A DNA stretch of 64,000 bases from Chitinophaga niabensis (GTDB taxonomy: Bacteria; Bacteroidota; Bacteroidia; Chitinophagales; Chitinophagaceae). Of the stretch, positions 1 through 9,560 are shown one piece after another; position 1 is the first letter of the stretch; each line of letters opens with the position of its first letter. The position numbers and the translations under genes are program-made. The stretch spans positions 6,329,001-6,393,000 of the forward strand of contig NZ_CP154260.1 in NCBI RefSeq assembly GCF_039545795.1, in the 5' to 3' direction. Under the pieces are notes generated by a model. That model ran no database searches and was not told the origin of the DNA. It worked only from the letters and a program-made list of their open reading frames with translations.

Positions 1-2409
1 GGAGAAGATAAATACCGCGTTGCAGCACATGGTGTTGCTATGATCAGGGGTATGCAGGGTGCGGGTATCATGGCCTGTGCCAAACACTTTCCCGGACATG
101 GTGATACGGATGTGGATTCTCACTACGACCTTCCTTCTATTAATAAAACCATCGCACAACTGGATTCGCTGGAATTATATCCTTTCCGCAGAGCCATAGA
201 AGCGGGTGTGGGTTCTATCATGATCGCACACCTGTATATTCCGGCGATTGATAACAAAGCCAACACGCCTACTTCCATTTCCTATAAAACAGTGACCAAC
301 CTGTTGCAGAAAGACCTGGGCTTTGATGGTCTGATTGTTACGGACGCACTGGAAATGAAAGGCATCTCCAAGTATTACACCAACGGGCAGGAGTCTTTAC
401 AGTCCTTACTGGCGGGCAACGACCTGATGGAATTGCCTTCTACTTCAAAAGGCAGTATTACGGCGATTGCACAATCCATCAAAAAAGGAAAAGTATCCAG
501 AGAAGAAGTATACCGCCGCGTGAAAAAAGTTTTGCGTGCGAAATATGATCTGGGCCTTGCACAACTGCAAACCATCGATGCCAATAATATCACCAATGAT
601 CTCAATGCTGCAGTGTTACCTTTAAAGAAAAAGATTTCCGAAGAGGCCATCACTTTATTGCGTAACGATAATCACCTGTTGCCACTTTCAGATACGGCCA
701 TTTCTCAAAAGCTGGCCGTAGTGGCTGTTGGCGTGGATGGCGGTAACAATACTTTTGTGGAGGCGGTAAAACAATACCGGCCGGATGCAGATGCCTATGT
801 GTTTTCTTCCCGCCAGTCTGAAGAGCAGATCTCTTCTATGATAAAACGTCTGAAAGCAGATTACCAGTCAGTGATCATTGCGGTACAGAATTACAGCCGC
901 CGCCCTGCCAATGATTTTGGGATCAGCCGTGCGGAAAAAGCTTTCATCAACCAACTGTCTGAAGAAATGCCTGCGGTGACCATTGCATTTGGTAATCCTT
1001 ATGCGATCCGCTTTTTCTGTGATGCACCTACTGTGATTGCTGCGTATGAAGATGACAGTCTTACACATAAAGCTACCGCCCAGGTGCTCTTTGGCAAAAT
1101 GGAACCGAAAGGAAAACTGCCGGTAACGGTTTGTAATAATTTCCATTATGGCACGGGCATCACTTCCATTATACCTCCTCCTCCGCCGCCACCATTGCTG
1201 GAAACAGCAGCACCTGAAACGGTTGGTATGAATGGTCAGATACTGGAAAGGATCGATTCACTGGCCAGGGATATGATCATGAAAGGCGCTGCGCCCGGCT
1301 GCCAGGTGTTGGCATTGAAGGATGGGAAAATGGTGTACAACAAGAACTTCGGTTATTATGACTATAGTCAGAAGGAAGCGGTTACCTCCAAATCAGTATA
1401 CGACCTTGCTTCCGTTACAAAAATATGTGCCACCACTTTATCTGTGATGCGCCTGTATGATGAAGGGAAATTAAACCTGGACAGTACACTGGGAACTTAC
1501 CTTACCTGGGTAAGAGGCAGTAATAAAGAACACCTGCGCCTGCGGGATGTTTTGCTGCACCAGGCAGGACTTGTATCTTATATCCCCTTTTATAAGGAAA
1601 CGATCTATGAGAACGGATGGCCTGATACCATGATCTACAAAGCTTACCAGGATTCGCTGCATACTTTGCGGGTAGCGGAAGGGTTGTATATGACACCGCA
1701 GTATACAGATACCATCTACCGCAGGATCCTGGACAGCAAACTGATCCCTGCAGGAAGACAATACATCTACAGCGATAATGATTTTATTTTCCTGGGTAAG
1801 ATCGTGGAAGCGATCACGGGGAAAAGGTTAGATAATTATGTACGGGAAACATTCTATGAGCCTCTGGGACTGATGACCACAGGTTTTGAGCCACGTAGCC
1901 GTTTGCCCATATCACAACTGGTGCCTACAGAATTTGAGAATTTTTTTCGGGTACAGTGGATAAGGGGAGATGTACATGATCCGGGTGCAGCCATGTTTGG
2001 TGGTGTGGCCGGGCATGCAGGGCTTTTTTCCAATGCTACAGACCTGGCTGTATTGCTGCAGATGTTATTAAATGGCGGCAGCTTTAACGGCAAAGCCTAT
2101 ATTAAACCGGAAACCATACAGTATTTTTCTGCTTATCATTCTGAGATCAGCCGCCGCGGGCTGGGCTTTGATAAACCGGAAAAGGATAACGCCACCAGGC
2201 ATGAGGCTTATCCCTGCAAAAGTGCGTCTGCTGCAACATTCGGCCATACGGGATTTACCGGTACCTGTGTATGGATAGATCCGCAATCTAAACTGGTGTT
2301 TGTTTTTCTGAGCAACAGGGTTTGCCCGAATGGAGGGTCCAACAACAAGATATCTTCGCTAAGCGTACGGGCTAATATCATGGAAACGCTCTACCAGGCA
2401 ATGTTATAA
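1..2409 (+). CDS. GH3 beta-N-acetylhexosaminidase-like / serine hydrolase fusion (5' partial)
   Basis: The reading frame is open to the left edge, so the N-terminus is missing. The first ~380 residues are a glycoside hydrolase family 3 domain: KHFPGHGDTD near residue 28 is the NagZ-type signature, and the Asp in VTDALEM (~115) fits the nucleophile. A proline run (~391-398) links it to a beta-lactamase/penicillin-binding-like serine hydrolase with SVTK (S471/K474), a YSDND motif and a C-terminal HTGFTGT. Family knowledge: GH3-NagZ enzymes cleave N-acetylglucosamine linkages, and the second domain resembles class C beta-lactamases and DD-peptidases. A role in peptidoglycan turnover or recycling is inferred. 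The protein is probably exported, but the signal peptide lies outside the window. Bacteroidota commonly carry this two-domain arrangement. It ends at a strong terminator. Confidence 0.9.
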   Translation, partial: GEDKYRVAAHGVAMIRGMQGAGIMACAKHFPGHGDTDVDSHYDLPSINKTIAQLDSLELYPFRRAIEAGVGSIMIAHLYIPAIDNKANTPTSISYKTVTNLLQKDLGFDGLIVTDALEMKGISKYYTNGQESLQSLLAGNDLMELPSTSKGSITAIAQSIKKGKVSREEVYRRVKKVLRAKYDLGLAQLQTIDANNITNDLNAAVLPLKKKISEEAITLLRNDNHLLPLSDTAISQKLAVVAVGVDGGNNTFVEAVKQYRPDADAYVFSSRQSEEQISSMIKRLKADYQSVIIAVQNYSRRPANDFGISRAEKAFINQLSEEMPAVTIAFGNPYAIRFFCDAPTVIAAYEDDSLTHKATAQVLFGKMEPKGKLPVTVCNNFHYGTGITSIIPPPPPPPLLETAAPETVGMNGQILERIDSLARDMIMKGAAPGCQVLALKDGKMVYNKNFGYYDYSQKEAVTSKSVYDLASVTKICATTLSVMRLYDEGKLNLDSTLGTYLTWVRGSNKEHLRLRDVLLHQAGLVSYIPFYKETIYENGWPDTMIYKAYQDSLHTLRVAEGLYMTPQYTDTIYRRILDSKLIPAGRQYIYSDNDFIFLGKIVEAITGKRLDNYVRETFYEPLGLMTTGFEPRSRLPISQLVPTEFENFFRVQWIRGDVHDPGAAMFGGVAGHAGLFSNATDLAVLLQMLLNGGSFNGKAYIKPETIQYFSAYHSEISRRGLGFDKPEKDNATRHEAYPCKSASAATFGHTGFTGTCVWIDPQSKLVFVFLSNRVCPNGGSNNKISSLSVRANIMETLYQAML

Positions 2410-2415
2410 AATATA

Positions 2416-2450
2416 AAAGGCTGTATCTCAACAGATACAGCCTTTCTTTT
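2416..2450 (+). terminator. Rho-independent terminator after the GH3 fusion gene
   Basis: Perfect 13-bp stem (2416-2428 with 2433-2445), loop CAAC, followed by CTTTT. The left flank is A-rich, so it can also end leftward transcription of the convergent gene at 2470-2934. Confidence 0.85.
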
Positions 2451-2469
2451 CGGGGTTAAAAATATTTAC

Positions 2470-2934
2470 TTACTCAACAGATACAACTCTGTTTACCATG
2501 AGCTGTGTTTTAATGTCTACAGCTTTCTCCAGCTTGTTCTTGCCGTTACGGATCTCAAAAGTATATGCTCCGTCTTCCAGCTTTTCCAAATTATAACGGG
2601 CAACAAACTTTGGTGAAGTAACGTCCAGCGCTTCTTTGTGCAAGGTGTTATTATTAGCGTCTTTAATGAACAAGGTTAATTTCTCGCCAGTAGGGTTTTC
2701 GATCTGCACCAGGAAACGGAGCTGCTCAGCGCCTTCCTGTTGAATATCGATCTTGCAGCCTTTTCTGGCCATTTCATTCTTTTCAGGTGCAACCCTTGCG
2801 GTTTTGTTTGAGCCCGGGTTATTAGCATATGCATAAGCTGTTTCACTTTGTGCAGATGCCTGCATGCTGAGTCCTAAAACAATGGCAACTAAGGTTAAAA
2901 TGTGTTTTGGTGTGCAAACAAAACTGTGTTTCAT
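2470..2934 (-). CDS. Small secreted beta-sandwich-like protein, unknown function
   Basis: A 154-residue protein with a classic signal peptide: a hydrophobic core around residues 12-26 and likely cleavage after ASA (~29). The mature part has alternating hydrophobic and charged strands and ends in a segment (DGAYTFEIRNGKNKLEKAVDI) that resembles the FlgD-like or C-terminal sorting-domain sandwich of Bacteroidota exported proteins. No catalytic motif is visible. It sits alone between the GH3 fusion (convergent) and the SusCD pair, with a 366-bp upstream gap. The function cannot be inferred from sequence; a periplasmic or surface-associated protein is likely. Confidence 0.75.
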   Translation of the reverse strand: MKHSFVCTPKHILTLVAIVLGLSMQASAQSETAYAYANNPGSNKTARVAPEKNEMARKGCKIDIQQEGAEQLRFLVQIENPTGEKLTLFIKDANNNTLHKEALDVTSPKFVARYNLEKLEDGAYTFEIRNGKNKLEKAVDIKTQLMVNRVVSVE

Positions 2935-3300
2935 GATGGTTAATTGTTTAAAAGTTAACTTGTACGTTCGGTTTTATGTACTAGCTAATACTTTGGTACC
3001 TTTCTTTTTTCACCACAAATTTCAGATGCTGGCGTTATCGGAACATTAAGGGGTAGTTAAGTAAATGTGAGCAGATCGTTGCCTTAATGTTATGAACCTG
3101 TCTTTTACTTCATTCGTGGACGATAGCTTAAGCTTGTTGTCTTTTGGTGGTTAATTAGTTGTTAATCGGGAGACGAATGTACGACTTATGCACATACAAT
3201 ACACAAAATCCATTAGATTTTTTTTAAATAACAATGCGTATCCTGTACACTAAGTTTGCCTGTAGCCAAACTCCGGCTACAGGCAAACCTGTTGGAGGTT
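2935..3300. other. Intergenic region between secreted protein and susD
   Basis: 366 bp upstream of the leftward gene ending at 2470 and downstream of susD. It is AT-rich. I see the susD 3' hairpin (3254-3288) but no exact TAnnTTTG promoter box and no credible ORF. Confidence 0.6.
3254..3288 (-). terminator. 3' hairpin of the susC-susD operon
   Basis: Perfect 14-bp stem GTTTGCCTGTAGCC/GGCTACAGGCAAAC with a 7-nt loop, 13 nt after the susD stop codon. The T-tract downstream on the minus strand is weak (TTAGTGT), so it may stabilise the transcript end rather than terminate alone. Confidence 0.55.
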
Positions 3301-5046
3301 TTAGTATTTTGGGTTTTGAACCATTTTACTGTTCCGGCGGATCTCCTCGGCCATAATTGGGAGGAAATAGTGCTTCTCAGAGAACTTCCTGATCTCTACC
3401 CCATTTGTTAACACATTGTAATTATAGAGGAGCGTATCCGGGTTCAGTTTGCCATAAATTTCTATAGCTTTAGCAGGACCACTGAATACGGTTTCTGCAA
3501 TTAACCATCTGCGTGCATCAAAATAACGGTGCTCTTCATAGGCTAATTCATACCGTCTTTCATAACGATACATCTTTAGCAAAGCATCTCCGGATACACT
3601 GGGATCCAGTGCAGGCATACCTCCGCGTGTACGTATTTCATTGATGGCATCTCTTGCCGGTGCTTCCTGGTTTAGCCCCAGGCAGGCTTCTGCAAAGTTC
3701 AGTTTGATCTCTGCGTAACGGAAGAATGGCCATGACTGGTCTCCCCGGAAGAATTGTGCATCCAGGTTAATATCCATGAACTTACGGATGTAATAACCGG
3801 TGTAGGTACCATTCCAGTTTTCTACGGGGCTTTGGCGGGTATCCAATCCATTCACCACTTCAATGGAGCCGTCTGCTCTTTTCCTTTCATAACGGGCTGT
3901 TTGAATAACACCTACCGGATCATTGGCCACAGCGTCTGTTGGTCTTTTTTTCCAGGGAGCACCATTATAAAGGATGGTGGCATAGAACCTGGGATCACGG
4001 CCTACATAAGGTTTTGCGGCCATGGCTGGATTGCTCCAGTTGAAGTCCGTACCATCTGCCATTTGATATCCTTCCACAAAATTTTCCAGCGGCACATTGC
4101 CTCCCCAGTTGTGATAACCATTGGGTCCATTGTACAGATCATGGGAAGTGCCCAGCTGTTGTTTGTTAAAGTATTTGCAGAAGATGATCTCCGGGTTATC
4201 CTTATCCAGGAATACCCGGGTGTAATTCTCTACAGCAGAGCCTGTGGGCTTATAAATAGAAAACTTAGCCGTAAGGATGAGTGCATTGGCGGCATCTTTG
4301 GCTAATTGCCAACGGGCGGCCCTGTCTCCCCCTACATATCCTAATTCAGGTCTTGTGTTGCCGGGTTTATTAAAGAGGTCGCTGGCAGCATATAACAGGA
4401 TCCTTGATTTAAGCGCCATGGCAGCGAATTTGGTAGCCCTGCCTTTATTATCCCTGTCGTGTGTTTCCGGCAATACGGCAATGGCACTGTCGCATTCAGC
4501 TACTACGTATTTTACGCATTCATCAAAACTATTGCGGGTGAGCAGCATGGCTTCGCCATCTGTGAGTTTGAAGATCTGTGTTACCAAAGGCACCCCACCC
4601 CAGTATTTGATGAGCATGTGATAAAAATAGGCACGCATAAAATGTACTTCCCCCTTCAGCCTGGTGCGCTGTGCTTCGCTCTTGAAAGGAGTTTTGCCCA
4701 CCATCTCAAAGAAGATATTACAGGTGCGGATGGCTTTGTAGTGTTTATCCCATTCGCCGAAAAGGTTAAGTGCGCCGAGGTCTTCAGGAGACATGGCTTC
4801 TGTTACAGAAGTTGTGGCGCCGTAATTATGAATAAACCTGCTTTCATCTGTCATGGAAGACAACATTACTTCATTGAAGCCATGCCGCATTTTAGGATAC
4901 AGGTCGTTCACATAAGCCTGCACCAGGTTTGGGTCCTTCCACACGGCATCTTCCATGTATTCCGTTAAGGGTTTCTTTTCGAGAAGGTCTTTATTACAAG
5001 CTGTAGCCAGGGCTATCAGCAGGATAGCTAAGATGATGTTTTTCAT
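3301..5046 (-). CDS. SusD/RagB-family nutrient-binding outer membrane lipoprotein
   Basis: A 581-residue protein with a lipoprotein signal peptide (lipobox LATAC, Cys17) followed by the SusD start CNKDLLEKKPLTEY. Near the C-terminus, FRYAEIKLNFAEACLGLNQ and EAPARDAINEIRTRGGMP are the usual RagB/SusD helical motifs, then a segment with YERRYELAYEEHRYFDARRW. Members sit on the cell surface and cap a SusC barrel to capture oligosaccharides or peptides. It lies 10 bp downstream of susC in the same direction. No glycosidase, sulfatase or ECF sigma/anti-sigma pair is next to the two genes, so the substrate cannot be read from context. Confidence 0.95.
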   Translation of the reverse strand: MKNIILAILLIALATACNKDLLEKKPLTEYMEDAVWKDPNLVQAYVNDLYPKMRHGFNEVMLSSMTDESRFIHNYGATTSVTEAMSPEDLGALNLFGEWDKHYKAIRTCNIFFEMVGKTPFKSEAQRTRLKGEVHFMRAYFYHMLIKYWGGVPLVTQIFKLTDGEAMLLTRNSFDECVKYVVAECDSAIAVLPETHDRDNKGRATKFAAMALKSRILLYAASDLFNKPGNTRPELGYVGGDRAARWQLAKDAANALILTAKFSIYKPTGSAVENYTRVFLDKDNPEIIFCKYFNKQQLGTSHDLYNGPNGYHNWGGNVPLENFVEGYQMADGTDFNWSNPAMAAKPYVGRDPRFYATILYNGAPWKKRPTDAVANDPVGVIQTARYERKRADGSIEVVNGLDTRQSPVENWNGTYTGYYIRKFMDINLDAQFFRGDQSWPFFRYAEIKLNFAEACLGLNQEAPARDAINEIRTRGGMPALDPSVSGDALLKMYRYERRYELAYEEHRYFDARRWLIAETVFSGPAKAIEIYGKLNPDTLLYNYNVLTNGVEIRKFSEKHYFLPIMAEEIRRNSKMVQNPKY

Positions 5047-5056
5047 AAAGCACGAT

Positions 5057-8000
5057 TTAGAAGGTTACATTAAGGCCAACGTTGAAGATCCTGGTTTGCG
5101 GATAAAATTGTCCGCTGCCGGTGGGTGATTCCGGATCAAAGATCTTCACCTTATCAATAGTAATGAGGTTCTGCCCGCTTACATAAATGCGGAGATCGTC
5201 CAGACCGATGCGTTTTTGCAGGGTTTCGGATAAGGTATAACCTATTTCCATGGTCTTTAAACGCAGGTAGTCTGTATTCCACAACCAGAAAGTATTCTGG
5301 CGGCTTACCCAATATTCTTTGTCCCTGTCGTAGGGTCTTGGATAGGCAGCATCTATGTTCTCCGGCGTCCAGCGGTTCTCCACTATTTTCATGGGAAAGT
5401 TGCCGATGAGCCCTGATTCCGTACGGATATACTGACTGGCTCCGGTTGCAGCCTGCCAGAGCATAGTAACATCAAAACCCCTGTATTCTGCTGCGAGTGT
5501 TACGCCGTAATTCCATACAGGGTATTCAGAACGGTTCACGCGCACACGGTCCAGGTCGTTGATCTGACCATCGTTGTTTACATCACGGAATTTAATATCT
5601 CCGGGAATGGCGCCGCCAACATGCGGATATTCATCTATTGCGCGCTGGTCCCTGAAAATACCAATGGCTTCATAATACAGCGTAGCGCCGATCTGTTTAC
5701 CGGTGGACATTTGCCATTCCGGCACATTGGGTACTTCGTCCCAGAACACAATCTTGTTGCGGGCGTGGGAAATGTTAGCTACCACTTCATACGTCCATTT
5801 ACCTACTTTTCGTTTATGCGTGAGGTGCAGATCAATACCATGGTTCTGTACTTTACCGATGTTTTCATCCGGTAAGGTTAAACCCGTGTAGATGGGAATG
5901 GAAGCAGATCTTTTGGTGAGGATGCTGTAGCGGTTGGTGTTAAAGTATTCCGCTTCAATACCAAAGAGACCATTAAAGAACTTCGCTTCTATGGCAACAT
6001 CCAGGTTGTTGGATACTTCCCAGGTAATGTTTTCATTGGGCACGCGCAAGGTGTAGATACCTGTATTCAGTTTATCTCCGAATACAGTACCGCCTTCTGC
6101 AATACCAAAAGTGTTCATGTACTGGAAAGGATTGATGAGATCGTTCCCCATCTGGCCATAAGAGGCGCGGAGTTTGAAATAATCCACTGTAGTGCCGATG
6201 GCGCGTTTCCAGAAATTTTCACGGGAAAGTACCCAGCCTGCAGATACGCCGGGGAAAAAGCCAAAACGTTTGTTGGATGGAAAGTTCTGCGATCCATCGT
6301 AACGCCAGTTAAAATCGAAGAGGTATTTTTCATCGTAGTTATAAGAAATACGGCCGAAGTAATTGAGGCGTGCATAATCAAAACCACGGCCGGTATTATC
6401 CTTTTCATCGTTACTACCTGCAAAGAGCTGGTCTACAGCATCCGAAGTAAAATAACGGCGCCTTGCCCAGAGGTTATCACCTTTGGTTTCGTTGCGTTCT
6501 ATGGCCCAGATGGTGCTGAGGTTGTGTTTCCCGAAACTCTTCACGTAATTGATCTTGGCGTTGAGTGTGATGCTTTGATTCTGGTTATACCATTCTTCCA
6601 TTTCCGGAGCACTTACACCACGGCTGGCGGCTTCCAGTTGTGGGTTGTTGTTGGCATCAAACCCTTGCAGGGTATACAACGTCCAGGGTTTGATGAAACG
6701 TTTCTGGAAATTGAAGTTCTGGTCCAGTGCCAGGTTTCCGTCAATAGACAAACCTTCTACGCCGGGAATGAATATCACGGCGCCAAGATTTGAGTTGAGC
6801 ACATAGGTTTTATCCCGCTGGTAGCCTATTTCGTTGGTACTGGTCACAACAGGATTATCGCCGTATTCAATATCAGGGCCGGGTAAGCCGTTTGGCCATC
6901 GGGCAGCTTCAGTAGGCCTTCCGCGTAATAATGCACGGAAAATGGAACCGGCGCTGCGGGGTGGAAAATTCCTGTCTTCCAGTCTGCCGGCCACATCTAT
7001 GCGTACCGTGAGGTATTTATTTACGTTCGCATCCAGGTTTGCGCGCAGGTTATGCTGGCGGTATTTGGTAGCGCTGTTCTTGAAAATACCATCCTGGAAA
7101 AGTGTTCCCAGGGATACGTAATAGATAAACTTGTCGGAACCTCCGCGGAGCGAAAGATCGTGGCGGTATTGGCTGGATAAGGGTTTCACTACTTCATCAA
7201 TCCAGTCCGTGTTTGGATAACGCCAGGGATCAGAGCCATCGCCAAATTTGCCGATCTGTTCTTCTGTGAATTTGGGCTGGTCTCCCGCATTTTTGTTGAT
7301 CTCATTTACGATGCGTGCATAAGTGGGTGCGTCGGCCATTTCGGGCAAACGGGTAGCTTGTGTGAATCCCTGGTTGAAATTGTAGCTCAACAAGGGTTTG
7401 CCGGTACGGCCGCGTTTTGTGGTGATGAGGATAACGCCATTTGCAGCCCGGGAGCCAAAGATGGCTGCGGAGGCATCTTTCAATACAGAGATGTTTTCAA
7501 TGTCGTTAGGATTGAGGCGTTGAAAACCATCCCGGGGAATACCATCGATCACTACGAGCGGATCTGAATTGTTGAAAGTACTGCGGCCGCGGATCAGGAT
7601 CCGCGATCCGTCATAACCGGGTTCCCCGCTGTTGTTGATGGCCATGAGGCCTGAAACCCTTCCTACTAATGCGTTTGAAATGTTCACTGTTGGCGCCTGT
7701 TTGATCTCGGAGCCTTTTACCGTACTAACAGAGCCGGTTTTGGTCACTTTTTTTGTAGTACCATAACCGGTAACAACGTACTCGTCCAACTGTTTTTCTG
7801 TTTCTTTCAGCAGGATGCTAACGGAGGCTGATCCATTCAAAGGGTACTCCTGCTGTTCGTACCCGATGAACTGAAGGACCAGTACAGCCTGTGGGTCTAT
7901 GTCCGAAAGAGAGAAATTCCCTTTTTCATCAGACACGGTTCCTTTACTGGTCCCTTTCACCACAATTGTTACACCGGGAAGGGAAATGTTCTGCACATCC

Positions 8001-8137
8001 CTGATCCTGCCTTTGACTGTGATGTTTTTGGATGTTTGTGTGGGTGTTGTTTGCGCATGGGAGACGGACATGCCTCCGGCAAATAAGGCGAATACGGCCA
8101 TGAGAATGGCTCCGCCATAACGTGGAATGGGTTTCAT
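5057..8137 (-). CDS. SusC/RagA-family TonB-dependent outer membrane receptor
   Basis: A 1026-residue protein. A signal peptide ends near SHAQ (~29). Then comes a carboxypeptidase-regulatory-like domain (LPGVTIVVKGTSKGTVSD, ~50-120), a TonB-box-like DEYVVTGYGT (~118-128) and a plug with the SusC hallmark LKDASAAIFGSRAANGVI. A 22-strand barrel follows, ending in NVGLNVTF with a terminal aromatic. It imports glycans or peptides delivered by the partner lipoprotein, using TonB energy. No extra N-terminal STN domain is visible, so signalling to an anti-sigma factor is unlikely. It is the first gene of a two-gene operon; the 158-bp upstream region has no perfect TAnnTTTG box. Confidence 0.96.
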   Translation of the reverse strand: MKPIPRYGGAILMAVFALFAGGMSVSHAQTTPTQTSKNITVKGRIRDVQNISLPGVTIVVKGTSKGTVSDEKGNFSLSDIDPQAVLVLQFIGYEQQEYPLNGSASVSILLKETEKQLDEYVVTGYGTTKKVTKTGSVSTVKGSEIKQAPTVNISNALVGRVSGLMAINNSGEPGYDGSRILIRGRSTFNNSDPLVVIDGIPRDGFQRLNPNDIENISVLKDASAAIFGSRAANGVILITTKRGRTGKPLLSYNFNQGFTQATRLPEMADAPTYARIVNEINKNAGDQPKFTEEQIGKFGDGSDPWRYPNTDWIDEVVKPLSSQYRHDLSLRGGSDKFIYYVSLGTLFQDGIFKNSATKYRQHNLRANLDANVNKYLTVRIDVAGRLEDRNFPPRSAGSIFRALLRGRPTEAARWPNGLPGPDIEYGDNPVVTSTNEIGYQRDKTYVLNSNLGAVIFIPGVEGLSIDGNLALDQNFNFQKRFIKPWTLYTLQGFDANNNPQLEAASRGVSAPEMEEWYNQNQSITLNAKINYVKSFGKHNLSTIWAIERNETKGDNLWARRRYFTSDAVDQLFAGSNDEKDNTGRGFDYARLNYFGRISYNYDEKYLFDFNWRYDGSQNFPSNKRFGFFPGVSAGWVLSRENFWKRAIGTTVDYFKLRASYGQMGNDLINPFQYMNTFGIAEGGTVFGDKLNTGIYTLRVPNENITWEVSNNLDVAIEAKFFNGLFGIEAEYFNTNRYSILTKRSASIPIYTGLTLPDENIGKVQNHGIDLHLTHKRKVGKWTYEVVANISHARNKIVFWDEVPNVPEWQMSTGKQIGATLYYEAIGIFRDQRAIDEYPHVGGAIPGDIKFRDVNNDGQINDLDRVRVNRSEYPVWNYGVTLAAEYRGFDVTMLWQAATGASQYIRTESGLIGNFPMKIVENRWTPENIDAAYPRPYDRDKEYWVSRQNTFWLWNTDYLRLKTMEIGYTLSETLQKRIGLDDLRIYVSGQNLITIDKVKIFDPESPTGSGQFYPQTRIFNVGLNVTF

Positions 8138-8295
8138 ACTGTAGATCGATTTAGAAAGTGGGTTAAGAATTAAGGTTTTTCTTTGTATGCTAAAGTTATC
8201 TTGTTTCCTTTTAAATATTTTCGAAAATTAAGTGTCAAATTGACCTATATATTTAGAAAAATATCGGGTAACTTAGGGATAGAATTGATAACACC

Positions 8296-8943
8296 ATGAA
8301 ACTGAGCCCCTTTTTATGTTTAGTTTTCGTAATAATGGTACTGGCCGCGTGTAAGAAAGAAAAGAGTGATGAAGGCCCGCTTCAAAGTCATGTTTGTAAT
8401 TACTCGCCTTATACAACAGGCTCCAGCTTTAATTATGAGTTCGTGAATGTGAACCCGCCCATGTCGGGTGACTTTGTATTGCTGGTAAAAGGAGATTCTG
8501 TTATCGGGAATGAAAGCTATCGTATGCTGGAAGATGATATTACGGGGGAATTTTCTCTCTTTGATTGCGGTGGCGGAGATTATGTGCAACTGCTGGCGGT
8601 TACAGGTATTCCCAATGCACCCACGCAACCTATCAAAACAACTTACCTGAAAGAGAATGTTCCTTTGGGCCAGGGGTGGTCTGAAGATATTCCCATCACC
8701 ATTACAGGGCTGGGGGATTTTATGCTGAACATCCGCTACACCATCATTCAGAAAGGGAGTAACAAAACGGTACTGGGTAAGGCTTATACGAATGTAATAG
8801 GTGTGGAGATGGAAGTTTCCGTTCCGCCCTTTATACCACCACAGATCTTAAGTACGAATTATTATGCAAAGGGAGTGGGGCTGATAGAGCTGGACAGGTT
8901 CGAGGATACTACGCGGTTGCGGAATTATACGATCAAGCCTTAG
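8296..8943 (+). CDS. Lipoprotein of unknown function
   Basis: A 215-residue protein with a lipobox VLAAC (Cys19) and a charged KKEKSDEG linker typical of Bacteroidota lipoproteins. The body is beta-rich (repeated short hydrophobic strands, Gly/Pro turns) with a proline cluster VPPFIPPQ near residue 178. It resembles generic lipoproteins that measure as single beta-sandwich or calycin-like folds, but I recognise no family. It is divergent from susC, and its 3' end overlaps the convergent glycosylase gene by 11 bp, so the two are probably independent. Confidence 0.75.
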   Translation: MKLSPFLCLVFVIMVLAACKKEKSDEGPLQSHVCNYSPYTTGSSFNYEFVNVNPPMSGDFVLLVKGDSVIGNESYRMLEDDITGEFSLFDCGGGDYVQLLAVTGIPNAPTQPIKTTYLKENVPLGQGWSEDIPITITGLGDFMLNIRYTIIQKGSNKTVLGKAYTNVIGVEMEVSVPPFIPPQILSTNYYAKGVGLIELDRFEDTTRLRNYTIKP

Positions 8944-9556
8944 TATCTTTCCAGGACCACAAATACCGGCAGGCATGTGTTCTGTAAGGGGACCATTTCC
9001 CGGAAAGCTCCAATAGTTTTGCGCGGTAGGCTTTCTTATCTGTTGCGTCCAGTTTATATAATCTGATCATGGCTTGTTGAATACCCCAATCATCTATCGA
9101 AAAAACATCTTCTCTGCCCAGGTAGAACATCAGCAACATTTCCACCGTCCATTTGCCCACACCTTTAATCCGGGTGAGATAAGCGATCACTTCCTCGTTG
9201 CTGAGCTTATGCAGTTTGGCATCTGTTAATTTTTCTTCGATCACAAAGCGGGCTACGTTGTGCACATAAGAGACCTTTGCATTGGATAATCCGATGCTGC
9301 GCAGTACGGCAGGGTCTGTATCCAGGACCTGTTGTGCTTTTGGTTCTTTGCCGCCATAGAGGTTAAGGAAGCGGGCATAGATCACTTCAGCTACTCTTAC
9401 AGACAATTGCTGGCTCATGATGGAGCCAATGAGTTTCAGGGCAATATTCTTCCGGATGGGGATCACTTCCAGTGGTTCCATCACAATGCGTTTAAGCTTT
9501 TTATCCTTGTGCAGATGCGGGATATAGATATCGTGATGGGTGGAAGTGCGTGCCAT
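8933..9556 (-). CDS. DNA-3-methyladenine glycosylase II (AlkA/Mag family)
   Basis: HhH-GPD superfamily base-excision glycosylase. The helix-hairpin-helix is LTRIKGVGKWTVEMLLMF, followed by VFSIDDWGIQ, whose second Asp fits the catalytic residue. It removes alkylated bases from DNA in the cytoplasm. SIMSQQLSVRVAEVI is the conserved family N-terminal helix. I place the start at the Met encoded at 9556, because the in-frame ATG at 9583 overlaps the end of the upstream gene; the longer form would add nine residues. No Fe-S cysteines are present, which separates it from endonuclease III. It is probably co-transcribed with the M28-type gene upstream. Confidence 0.9.
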   Translation of the reverse strand: MARTSTHHDIYIPHLHKDKKLKRIVMEPLEVIPIRKNIALKLIGSIMSQQLSVRVAEVIYARFLNLYGGKEPKAQQVLDTDPAVLRSIGLSNAKVSYVHNVARFVIEEKLTDAKLHKLSNEEVIAYLTRIKGVGKWTVEMLLMFYLGREDVFSIDDWGIQQAMIRLYKLDATDKKAYRAKLLELSGKWSPYRTHACRYLWSWKDTKA

Positions 9557-9560
9557 GTGT

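Noticed and set aside
3754..4968. Plus-strand frames opposite susD
   Set aside because: Antisense shadows; the minus-strand frame carries the full SusD motif set.
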